Shown here: positions 6,350-11,817 of the stretch, piece after piece
Layout: every line of letters starts with the position of its first letter
Numbering within the stretch: position 1 is the first letter of the stretch
NCBI GenBank assembly: GCA_964627845.1
Contig: CAZVKL010000028.1
Span: 1 to 11,817 of the forward strand
Direction of reading: 5' to 3'
DNA length: 11,817 bases
From: DUUI01 sp964627845
GTDB taxonomy: Bacteria; Bacillota_I; Bacilli_A; Erysipelotrichales; Erysipelotrichaceae
Translations under genes and position numbers: made by a program
Notes under the pieces: model-generated
The model's database searches: none
What the model saw: only the letters and a program-made list of their open reading frames with translations
What the model was told of the DNA's origin: nothing

Positions 6350-6358
6350 ATTTTATCA
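6350..6358 (-). promoter_or_regulatory. Extended -10 promoter of the RCK-RyR gene, predicted leaderless
   Basis: On the minus strand TGATAAAAT is an extended -10 (TGN plus TAAAAT, hexamer 6350-6355). Six bases (6344-6349) separate it from the ATG at 6343, so +1 is predicted at that A. No convincing -35 lies at 16-18 bp; TTGTCA at 6369-6374 is only 13 bp away. The box starts in the T run of the lipoprotein terminator. No ribosome site is visible. Confidence 0.5.
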
Positions 6359-6384
6359 AAAAAAACCATGACAAGCCATGGTTT
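6358..6384 (-). terminator. Intrinsic terminator of the lipoprotein gene
   Basis: On the minus strand AAACCATG (6377-6384), loop GCTTGT (6371-6376) and CATGGTTT (6363-6370) form a perfect 8-bp stem, followed by a run of T ending at 6358. It overlaps the lipoprotein TAA stop (6383-6385) and leads straight into the promoter of the next gene. Confidence 0.85.
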
Positions 6385-7405
6385 AGAAATCACAGGAATA
6401 TCCATCTCGAGCAAATTGATCTAATGTCACTTGCAGAGAAATATAGGTGGGTGCTTGTAAGACCCCTTCACCAAAGAATCCAGATTCAGTCAATTCAACC
6501 AAATCAACTTCTGAATATCTAAAATGTCGATCAACCGTATAACGATCATCTAGAATCTCATAATCTAATTCAAGTCCTTCGATGGCATCATAAGCGGCTT
6601 TCTCTTGTCTTGCATTCTCATTTAATTGATTTCTATCCGCCTCAGGCGTTAAAGCGAACTCCTCATGACTAATAATGTCATACACTAAATCGTAATCAAC
6701 ATGACCCTCAATGGTTGTCCTATTCTCCAAGTCTGGATTATTAGGATCATTATAAATACACGAAATCAGGATGGCATCCTCACGCTTAATATCAGGATTA
6801 TTATAAGGATCCGTCATGTCCGCGGCATATTCAATGGGTAAATCTTCAATCATCTGAGATCCATCTGAATTTAACTCAGCATAAATCAATTCAGATTTGA
6901 GAGAATTCGATCCATCATCAACCGTATTACATCGGAAGCCTTGTGCTAAATAATCCTGTTGAGCTAGCTCAACCGAAACATATTCTGGTATATGTCCTGT
7001 CATCGTTCGTTCAATCTGCTCTTCATCCACTAACTGTTGGAAATCTGTCTCTCTATAATCATATAATAATTTTTGTTGTAAGAGGTATTTGTCCGTATGA
7101 ACGTCATACGTAACACCTTTCAGATCTGAGAAGTAGTCACTTAACTCGGCCCCTTGTTCTTGGATAACACTCTGATCAATTTCATAGGTATAATGCCAGT
7201 TCTCAAGGATTTCAAGGGTTAATACCACATCGTCATCGTCTGGATCATAACTCATCAAAATATACTCCTGAGAATAGGCCCCAGAGTTATCCTCACCATC
7301 GATTAAACACTCTATATATTCAAGATTGGATGATTGGGTTGTTTCTGCTTGCCCACAAGCACTCATCAATAATAATGAAACTAATAATATCGTTATATTC
7401 TTCAT
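6383..7405 (-). CDS. Acidic lipoprotein with two DUF1307/YehR-like repeats
   Basis: A 340-residue secreted lipoprotein. The hydrophobic signal (4-14) ends in a lipobox MSAC with lipidated C17. The mature part is very rich in Asp and Glu. It contains two related repeats: KGVTYDV...DYRETDFQQL...YVSVELAQQDYLAQGFRC (within 96-159) matches EGLELDY...RYSEVDLVEL...YISLQVTLDQFARDGYSC (within 276-338). The pattern resembles the DUF1307/YehR lipoprotein family, normally single-domain; that family call is from memory. Besides C17 the only cysteines are C33/C159 and C216/C338, one pair per repeat about 125 residues apart, suggesting a disulfide in each. The function is unknown. An AAAGGAG site precedes the start by eight bases. 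It follows truA closely but has its own promoter and terminator, so it is mainly monocistronic. Confidence 0.8.
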   Translation of the reverse strand: MKNITILLVSLLLMSACGQAETTQSSNLEYIECLIDGEDNSGAYSQEYILMSYDPDDDDVVLTLEILENWHYTYEIDQSVIQEQGAELSDYFSDLKGVTYDVHTDKYLLQQKLLYDYRETDFQQLVDEEQIERTMTGHIPEYVSVELAQQDYLAQGFRCNTVDDGSNSLKSELIYAELNSDGSQMIEDLPIEYAADMTDPYNNPDIKREDAILISCIYNDPNNPDLENRTTIEGHVDYDLVYDIISHEEFALTPEADRNQLNENARQEKAAYDAIEGLELDYEILDDRYTVDRHFRYSEVDLVELTESGFFGEGVLQAPTYISLQVTLDQFARDGYSCDF

Positions 7406-7421
7406 AAAGTTTACTCCTTTA

Positions 7422-7436
7422 TGTGATTATATCACA
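7422..7436. promoter_or_regulatory. Perfect inverted repeat over the lipoprotein -10, putative operator
   Basis: TGTGAT-TAT-ATCACA has perfect 6-bp arms and covers the -10 of the lipoprotein promoter. The half-site TGTGA/TCACA recalls CRP/FNR-family sites, but the central spacing is five bases (TGTGA-N5-TCACA) rather than six. A site over the -10 would be expected to repress. The regulator is unknown. Confidence 0.45.
7426..7434 (-). promoter_or_regulatory. Extended -10 promoter of the lipoprotein gene
   Basis: On the minus strand TGATATAAT gives a perfect -10 (7426-7431) with an upstream TG (7433-7434). No good -35 is found at 16-18 bp, consistent with an extended -10 promoter. The expected +1 is near 7419, leaving a 14-base leader that contains the AAAGGAG ribosome site. 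It lies between the truA stop and the lipoprotein start. Confidence 0.7.
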
Positions 7437-7440
7437 AGCT

Positions 7441-8196
7441 TTAATTATTTTGATAATCAACATATCCTACTTCCAGCAGCGTCAACCCTTGAGGTTTGGC
7501 TAAATAGCTGACCAATGTCTTATCTTTTGCTTCTAGTATCCGTGCTAAATCATCAATCGTTAATTTATGATTAGCCACTTCCATTAATGTCTGTGTCATC
7601 ATTCGAACCATATAACGCATAAAACCAGACCCCACAAATGTAATTCTAATTTCATCCTCTTCTTGGGTAACATCCACTTTATAGATGGTTCGAACTTGAT
7701 TTGGCATCTCCTCTTTACTATTTGTATTAAACGATGAAAAATCATGAGTCCCAACAAACACTTGCGCGGCTTCTTTTAATCGCTCAACATCTAATTTCTT
7801 TTGTGTATAAAAAACTTGGTGACGTTTAAAGATATCCACCTCACCAATTCCTATTCGATATTGATAGATTTTATACTTGGCGTCTTTTCGTGCATGAAAT
7901 TGATGATCCACAATCTCTAAATGTTTGAAGATAATTGCTTCATGCATTTGAGCATTCAGGGCTCTTAAATACGTTTTTATATCAAGTTTTAAGTCAGAAT
8001 CAAAGTGAATCACTTGTGCCAAGGCATTGACACCCTTATCTGTACGGCCTGAGGCAGTCACTTTAACAGGTCTTTTATGCATTGCCGATAAGACCTCCTC
8101 AATCGCTGATTGGACGCTCAGACCCTCTATTTGGCGCTGCCAGCCGATAAAAGAAGAACCATCATAGGCTATGATGGCTTTATAACGTTTATCCAT
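7441..8196 (-). CDS. truA: tRNA pseudouridine(38-40) synthase
   Basis: A 251-residue enzyme that isomerises uridines 38-40 in the tRNA anticodon arm to pseudouridine. The catalytic aspartate is D53 in SGRTDKGVNAL (49-59). Other family elements are YDGSSFIGWQRQ near the N-terminus (11-22), FHARKDAKYKIYQY (100-113) and the GSGFMRYMVRMM block (189-200). The length is typical. The start at 8194-8196 overlaps the ecfT stop by 8 bp (ATGGATAA). Only a weak ribosome site precedes it, so it is probably coupled to ecfT. It is the last gene of the ecfA1-ecfA2-ecfT-truA operon, a common Bacillota arrangement, although the usual rplM neighbour is displaced. Confidence 0.97.
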   Translation of the reverse strand: MDKRYKAIIAYDGSSFIGWQRQIEGLSVQSAIEEVLSAMHKRPVKVTASGRTDKGVNALAQVIHFDSDLKLDIKTYLRALNAQMHEAIIFKHLEIVDHQFHARKDAKYKIYQYRIGIGEVDIFKRHQVFYTQKKLDVERLKEAAQVFVGTHDFSSFNTNSKEEMPNQVRTIYKVDVTQEEDEIRITFVGSGFMRYMVRMMTQTLMEVANHKLTIDDLARILEAKDKTLVSYLAKPQGLTLLEVGYVDYQNN

Positions 8197-8989
8197 AGAT
8201 CATCAATCCAATCACCACACATAAAATAACAATCATAATGGCCAAGAAAAGATAATCTCTTTGAACAAGTTTAAGTTGTTTGTACCGTGTTCTTTGGGCT
8301 CCAGGCGCATAGCCTCTGGCTTCCATGGCATCCGCTAAATCCTCAGCCCGTTGGAAAGAAGAAACAAATAATGGGACAATTAAACTCAAGATCCCCGATA
8401 CTTTCTCTTTAAAGCTACCCTCATCAAAGTCAACCCCTCTGGATGATTGAGCTTTCATGATACGTTGGGCTTCCTCAATTAGGGTTGGAATAAATCGTAG
8501 CGCAATCGAAATCATCAACGCAATTTCATGGGCAGGAACACCAAAACGAATTAATGGTTTCAATAAATCTTCAATCCCTAAGGTCATATCCAAAGGCTTA
8601 GTGGTCGCAGTAAGAATGGTCGTGACAGTAATCATCAATATTAAGCGAATCGCAATATAGGCGGTTTGAGTCAATGCTTGAGAATAAATCTTAAAGCCAA
8701 AGATATCAAAGAGCACTCGGCCTTCTCTTAACATTAATGCGTTTATGACTAGTAAGAAAATCATCATAAACAACATGGGTTTAAATGATTTATAAATATA
8801 TTTAAATTTAAGTTTTGAGACAATTAATCCAAGAATTAAAACCAAGGCCAAAAAACCATAACCAAACCATCCACTTGGTAAGAAAATAGCAACAAGCATC
8901 AAGAACATCCCCACTAACTTAAAGCGTGGATCAATCTTATGCATCCATGAATCAACTGGAATATAACGTCCTAATGCGATATTATTCAT
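8189..8989 (-). CDS. ecfT: ECF transporter transmembrane component EcfT
   Basis: The 266-residue membrane scaffold of an energy-coupling-factor transporter, linking the EcfA1/EcfA2 ATPases to interchangeable S components. About five to six hydrophobic segments are visible (roughly 25-58, 70-86, 108-128, 192-203 and 246-264). Both cytoplasmic coupling-helix motifs are present: SSRG (182-185) and EARGY (213-217), the 'xRG' signatures contacting the ATPases. The frame extends to a TTG at 8995, but the ATG at 8987-8989 is six bases from a GGAGA site (8996-9000). The TTG directly abuts that site, so the ATG is chosen. It overlaps ecfA2 by 8 bp (ATGAATAA) and truA by 8 bp. Confidence 0.95.
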   Translation of the reverse strand: MNNIALGRYIPVDSWMHKIDPRFKLVGMFLMLVAIFLPSGWFGYGFLALVLILGLIVSKLKFKYIYKSFKPMLFMMIFLLVINALMLREGRVLFDIFGFKIYSQALTQTAYIAIRLILMITVTTILTATTKPLDMTLGIEDLLKPLIRFGVPAHEIALMISIALRFIPTLIEEAQRIMKAQSSRGVDFDEGSFKEKVSGILSLIVPLFVSSFQRAEDLADAMEARGYAPGAQRTRYKQLKLVQRDYLFLAIMIVILCVVIGLMIYG

Positions 8990-9839
8990 AGTCAATCTCC
9001 TTGGATATTTCGTAGACTAATTGATCTAGCGTTGTAACAGAATCACTAATGTTAAATCCTCTTTTATTTAACGCTTGTCTAAATTGGATGACCTTAGGTA
9101 AGACATTTTGAATTTCTTCTAATAAACCATCTTGATTAAAGAATTTCTCTTTAGAATCATGGAAAATAACTTCCCCTTTTTGCATGACCACAACATCATC
9201 GGCATAGTCTAAAACATCTTGAAGATCATGAGTGACCAAGATGACGCTCTTATCTTCTTGTTGTTTAAAACGCTCAAATAAATTCATCATTTGAATTTGT
9301 CCTTGAGGATCAAGTCCTGCGGTTGGTTCATCACACACTAAAATATCTGGATTTAATGCGAGAATACCCGCAATTGCCACACGTCGCTTTTGCCCACCAG
9401 ATAAATCTAATGGAGATTGATCATAGAGTTCTTCATCAATATTGACTAATTTTAAGGCGTTTTTCGCTAACTGCTCTGCTTCTTGTGGTGTTTTTTGAAA
9501 GTTTAAAGGTCCAAACATCACATCCTTTAAGATTGTTTCCTCAAATAACTGAGCTTCAGGAAACTGAAACACCAAGCCTACCTTTTCTCTAAGTGCTTTT
9601 AATCCTGTATTCTTTCTGTCTGAATAAACAACTTTATCGTCCACAACCAATTGACCTGATGTTGGAACTAACAAGGCATTAAGATGTTGGACCAGCGTTG
9701 ATTTACCTGACCCTGTTGCGCCAACAATTGCGGTCATGACACCTTGACGAATATTCAAATTAACATTCTTTAGTGCTAAATAGGCAAAAGGAGTGTTAGG
9801 AGAATATTCATAACTTACATTTTTGAATTGTATTGACAT
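8982..9839 (-). CDS. ecfA2: ECF transporter ATPase EcfA2
   Basis: A 285-residue ABC ATPase, partner of EcfA1 in the ECF energising module on the cytoplasmic face. It shows Walker A GATGSGKST (40-48), Q-loop region FQFPEAQLFE (91-100), signature LSGGQKRR (146-153), Walker B LVCDEPTAGLDP (167-178) and the switch histidine H204 in VTHD. The FPEAQLF and DEPTAGLDP wording is characteristic of the EcfA2 rather than the EcfA1 paralogue. A GGAGG site (9844-9848) lies four bases before the start. It overlaps the ecfA1 3' end by 25 bp and ecfT by 8 bp, which fits stoichiometric production of the complex. Confidence 0.96.
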   Translation of the reverse strand: MSIQFKNVSYEYSPNTPFAYLALKNVNLNIRQGVMTAIVGATGSGKSTLVQHLNALLVPTSGQLVVDDKVVYSDRKNTGLKALREKVGLVFQFPEAQLFEETILKDVMFGPLNFQKTPQEAEQLAKNALKLVNIDEELYDQSPLDLSGGQKRRVAIAGILALNPDILVCDEPTAGLDPQGQIQMMNLFERFKQQEDKSVILVTHDLQDVLDYADDVVVMQKGEVIFHDSKEKFFNQDGLLEEIQNVLPKVIQFRQALNKRGFNISDSVTTLDQLVYEISKEIDYE

Positions 9840-10648
9840 AATTCCTCCACAATTAAATCCTCATCTAAAGGATTACTCACTTCTATCCCATTATCTAAGA
9901 GAAGTTTGGCTAATTTAACACTAAAAGGAACATCAAGTTGAATATCAACTAATTCCTTTTCTAACACTAATATATCGGATGGTTCATCATTAAATCGAAT
10001 GACCCCATCATTCATCACGATGACTTGATCGCTGATGGATACTTCTTCGATGTCATGGGTGATAGAGATAATCGTCATATCATGGCGTTCATGAAGTCGG
10101 TGTACTAAATCATTAATTTCTTTCTTACCAGCAGGATCGAGCATGGCCGTTGCTTCATCAAGAATTAAGATTTCTGGTGCCATTGCCAATACGCCCGCAA
10201 TCGCAACCCGTTGTTTTTGACCGCCCGATAATTTAGTGGGTTCATGATCAAGAAATTCTTCCATGTTTACTTCTTTGGCAAAAAAGTTAATGATAGAGTC
10301 CATACTGTTTGGTTCAATCTGATGATTTTCAAGACCAAAAGCGATATCGTCTTTAACCGTCGAACCAATAAATTGGTTATCAGGATTTTGAAACACTATC
10401 GCAACTTTTTTACGTAACTCATAAACATTGTCTTGGGTTATTTCTTGTCCATCTATTTTAATTGAACCAGATTCTTTTTCTAATAAACCGACCAATAATT
10501 TGGCGATTGTTGATTTACCAGAACCGTTATGACCAATAATGGTTGTATAGCTTCCTTTTTCTATATCAAAACTAAGCCCTTTAATGGTTTTATCCGTTTC
10601 TTCAGGTTCATAAGTGAAGACTAAATCTTTTACTTCAATTTGTGCCAT
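9815..10648 (-). CDS. ecfA1: ECF transporter ATPase EcfA1
   Basis: A 277-residue ABC ATPase powering uptake of vitamins and other micronutrients through shared EcfT and separate S components. It shows Walker A GHNGSGKST (39-47), FQNPDNQF Q-loop (86-93), signature LSGGQKQR (140-147), Walker B LILDEATAMLDP (161-172) and switch His H198 in ITHD. The FQNPDNQF and DEATAMLDP motifs mark EcfA1. The start at 10646-10648 has an AGAGG site five bases upstream. It is the first gene of the four-gene operon, behind its own predicted promoter and a strong hairpin. No S-component gene is in the window, as expected for a group II (shared) ECF module. Confidence 0.96.
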   Translation of the reverse strand: MAQIEVKDLVFTYEPEETDKTIKGLSFDIEKGSYTTIIGHNGSGKSTIAKLLVGLLEKESGSIKIDGQEITQDNVYELRKKVAIVFQNPDNQFIGSTVKDDIAFGLENHQIEPNSMDSIINFFAKEVNMEEFLDHEPTKLSGGQKQRVAIAGVLAMAPEILILDEATAMLDPAGKKEINDLVHRLHERHDMTIISITHDIEEVSISDQVIVMNDGVIRFNDEPSDILVLEKELVDIQLDVPFSVKLAKLLLDNGIEVSNPLDEDLIVEELCQYNSKM

Positions 10649-10665
10649 GACTACCTCTTCTCACT

Positions 10666-10694
10666 AAAATGACAATCATCTCTGATTGTCATTT
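10666..10694 (-). terminator. Strong hairpin between the small membrane-protein gene and ecfA1
   Basis: Perfect 12-bp stem, on the minus strand AAATGACAATCA (10683-10694), loop GAGA (10679-10682), TGATTGTCATTT (10667-10678), then a short T run TTTT before AG. It probably terminates the upstream gene. It also lies just before the ecfA1 ribosome site and just after a possible promoter, so it could be part of the ecfA1 leader instead. Confidence 0.6.
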
Positions 10695-10702
10695 CGCCTT
10701 TA

Positions 10703-10732
10703 ACTATAATGTTATAGATTAAAGTTCTTCAA
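10703..10732 (-). promoter_or_regulatory. Putative promoter of the ecfA1-ecfA2-ecfT-truA operon
   Basis: TTGAAG -35 (10727-10732), an 18-bp spacer and TATAGT -10 (10703-10708) on the minus strand, predicting +1 near 10696. The -35 lies inside the last codons of the small upstream gene. The inverted repeat CTATAA-TG-TTATAG (10704-10717) overlaps the -10. The promoter call is moderate; the operator idea is speculative. Confidence 0.45.
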
Positions 10733-10946
10733 CTTGCTCAGCAACTTCTCTTTCAACTTTTTCAAGTTTTGTTTCTACATTAGCAAGTACTGAATCAATG
10801 TGTGCTCCAACATCATCAATTAGATTATGAATTTGACTATCTAATTTAAGAATGAATTCATCACCTGCTTCTTTACGGCGATTATATTCGTTATAAGCTA
10901 AATAACCAACTCCTGCTGCAGCAGCTAATCCTAATAATTTTTTCAT
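10719..10946 (-). CDS. Small membrane-anchored helical protein, function unknown
   Basis: A 75-residue protein. It starts MKKLLGLAAAAGVGYLAY, one short hydrophobic helix (about 4-18) with a basic flank (RRK, 23-25). Strongly charged amphipathic helix follows (about 30-75), ending in a coiled-coil-like KLEKVEREVAEQVEEL. This layout resembles small YtxH-like envelope proteins of Firmicutes, but similarity is only in architecture and I assign no family. There is no lipobox cysteine, so the N-terminus is a membrane anchor rather than a lipoprotein signal. The start has a GAGGA site (10954-10958) seven bases upstream. It sits alone between the O-methyltransferase and the ECF operon, followed by a strong hairpin. 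Confidence 0.7.
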   Translation of the reverse strand: MKKLLGLAAAAGVGYLAYNEYNRRKEAGDEFILKLDSQIHNLIDDVGAHIDSVLANVETKLEKVEREVAEQVEEL

Positions 10947-10972
10947 ATAGTAGTCCTCACTTTCTTACGAAT

Positions 10973-11001
10973 ATTTTAACATACTCTATGAGCACTTAAA
11001 A
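10973..11001 (-). promoter_or_regulatory. Weak promoter candidate for the small membrane-protein gene
   Basis: On the minus strand TAAAAT (10973-10978) with TTTTAA (10996-11001) at 17-bp spacing. The -35 is poor. It falls in the 83-base gap after the O-methyltransferase stop, and no clear terminator is seen in that gap, so read-through is also possible. Confidence 0.3.
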
Positions 11002-11029
11002 GTGATTCACTAACTGATTGGGGACTTTT

Positions 11030-11587
11030 TTACAAGCTTATCTTTAGGACTCCATCGCCTACATCAAAGATTTCAGTACTATATTTTGAATCATTTTGGA
11101 CAGTTTCAATAAACTGTCTCATCTTCATTACCATTGAATATTTATTCTTTTGATGTTTGATTAATTCAGGATTTTTAACATACCCATGAAAATGAACATT
11201 ATCCACAAAAATCAGACCGGATTCTTTTAAATATGGTAAGAATCGATCTAAGAATTTTAGATTCTGAGCTTTGGCCGCATCAAAGATAATCACATCAAAT
11301 TGTTGATTTGGTGTATATTCCAAGGCGTCAATATGAATCAACTCAATTTCATCATAATTGGCTAAGTTGTTTATTGCTTCCAATGCGCGCTGATCATCTC
11401 GCTCAATTGTGATGATGTTAACCTGTCTATGCGATGCAATATAGATACTAGAGTATCCAACACAAGCGCCAATTTCTAATAGCTGATCACCATCTTTAAT
11501 ATATTCAATGATTTTGTCGAGTGAGCTATCTTCCATGATTGGATAATTTTTATTTTTGCACTCGATTCTAAACTTTTTTAAATCCAT
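11030..11587 (-). CDS. SAM-dependent O-methyltransferase, TrmR/YrrM-like
   Basis: A 185-residue class I methyltransferase of the cation-dependent O-methyltransferase family. It shows PIMED (16-20) preceding the core, SAM motif I LLEIGACVGYSS (36-47), the acidic end of strand 2 TIERDD (60-65), metal-site motif IIFDAAKAQ (100-108, D103) and FVDNVHFHG (127-135, D129/N130). Bacillus YrrM/TrmR of this family methylates 5-hydroxyuridine at tRNA position 34; that activity is plausible but not shown here. It is shorter at the N-terminus than the ~217-residue Bacillus protein. An in-frame TAG three codons' length upstream region blocks any extension. The ATG at 11585-11587 follows the T run of the rplQ terminator by two bases, with no ribosome site and no clear promoter. 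Confidence 0.85.
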   Translation of the reverse strand: MDLKKFRIECKNKNYPIMEDSSLDKIIEYIKDGDQLLEIGACVGYSSIYIASHRQVNIITIERDDQRALEAINNLANYDEIELIHIDALEYTPNQQFDVIIFDAAKAQNLKFLDRFLPYLKESGLIFVDNVHFHGYVKNPELIKHQKNKYSMVMKMRQFIETVQNDSKYSTEIFDVGDGVLKISL

Positions 11588-11589
11588 AG

Positions 11590-11615
11590 AAAAAAAGCGG
11601 TACTAGACCGCTCTT
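11590..11615 (-). terminator. Intrinsic terminator of rplQ
   Basis: On the minus strand AGCGGT (11607-11612), loop CTAGT, ACCGCT (11596-11601), extendable by a G-T and two A-T pairs (to 11615 and 11593), then a run of seven T (11590-11596, partly in the stem). It overlaps the rplQ TAA stop (11614-11616) and ends two bases before the O-methyltransferase ATG. Confidence 0.85.
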
Positions 11616-11817
11616 AGACAAATTCAATTACAGCCATTGGCGCCCCGTCTCCGCGGCGTTGAACTGTTTTGTTTACTCTTGTATACCCACCACTGCGATC
11701 AGTGTACTTAGGTCCGATTTCATCAAAGAGTTTTTGAAGCGCTGTTTGACCGCCATCATCTTTGACATTAAATAAGATTTGAGCTGCTTGACGACGAGCA
11801 TGCAAATCATTACGTTT
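11614..11817 (-). CDS. rplQ: 50S ribosomal protein bL17, C-terminal part (cut by window edge)
   Basis: The last 67 residues of bL17, a 50S subunit protein near the peptide exit tunnel. The frame is open to the window edge (204 bases, 68 codons with stop), beginning KRNDLHARRQ; the start codon is outside the window. Family hallmarks are LHARRQA, KLFDEIGPKY, DRSGGYTRV and the C-terminal RRGDGAPMAVIEFV. A TTG inside the frame is not a real start. In Bacillota rplQ usually ends the rpoA ribosomal operon and is followed by the ecf genes; here two extra genes intervene. Confidence 0.96.
   Translation of the reverse strand, partial: KRNDLHARRQAAQILFNVKDDGGQTALQKLFDEIGPKYTDRSGGYTRVNKTVQRRGDGAPMAVIEFV

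Noticed and set aside
7326..7511. 61-residue plus-strand frame across the lipoprotein/truA junction
   Set aside because: It is antisense to the lipoprotein signal peptide and the truA end, with no ribosome site or family resemblance.
8457..8660. 67-residue plus-strand frame inside ecfT
   Set aside because: It is antisense to the conserved ecfT coding sequence and has no supporting signals.
8990..8995. TTG start for ecfT
   Set aside because: It directly abuts the GGAGA site, whereas the ATG two codons later has normal spacing.
1..11817. CRISPR arrays, insertion sequences, phage or toxin-antitoxin genes
   Set aside because: No regularly spaced repeats, transposase or integrase motifs, terminal inverted repeats or small paired toxin-like frames were found.

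Overview
The window is an AT-rich, almost fully coding chromosomal segment of a low-GC Bacillota-type bacterium. The core order, read along the minus strand, is rplQ - ecfA1 - ecfA2 - ecfT - truA - ... - rplM - rpsI. This is the classical Firmicutes ribosomal-protein/ECF-transporter neighbourhood. TGA is used as a stop codon (the RyR-domain gene and cca both end in TGA) and Trp is TGG, so the code is standard and not the Mycoplasma/Spiroplasma code. Protein flavour (the YkvA-like, DUF6054-like and NagB sequences) would fit an Erysipelotrichia or code-11 Mollicutes relative, but that placement is inference.

Layout, left to right. A complete tRNA-Ala(UGC) gene (+) ends at a stem-loop terminator and converges on a two-gene minus-strand operon of a DUF6054-like protein and a YkvA/DUF1232 membrane protein. 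Next is rplM-rpsI (minus), with a strong promoter, a short structured leader and an intrinsic terminator. nagB (minus) and a HAD phosphatase/mutase-like gene (plus) then diverge from a short shared promoter region. The HAD gene converges on and overlaps cca (minus). cca overlaps the end of a large membrane protein gene combining three predicted membrane helices, two TrkA-N/RCK-like Rossmann domains and a C-terminal RyR domain. Upstream of that is an acidic lipoprotein made of two DUF1307/YehR-like repeats. Next comes the tightly overlapping ecfA1-ecfA2-ecfT-truA operon. At the right end are a small membrane-anchored helical protein, a TrmR/YrrM-like O-methyltransferase and the 3' end of rplQ, cut by the window edge.

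How the genes work together. rplQ, rplM, rpsI, truA, cca, tRNA-Ala and probably the O-methyltransferase belong to translation and tRNA maturation. EcfA1A2T form the shared energising module of group II ECF vitamin transporters, whose S components must be elsewhere. nagB and the HAD protein belong to sugar-phosphate metabolism. The lipoprotein, the RCK-RyR protein, cca, the HAD gene and nagB sit between truA and rplM, which are often adjacent in relatives.

The least ordinary signals are these: two genes whose -10 boxes lie exactly six bases before the ATG, predicting leaderless mRNAs; the RCK-RyR channel-like protein coupled to the CCA-adding enzyme; the duplicated lipoprotein with a matched cysteine pair in each repeat; and a perfect TGTGA-type palindrome over the lipoprotein promoter. 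I see no mobile element, CRISPR array, phage gene or recognised defence cassette. No gene-free stretch exceeds about 130 bases.
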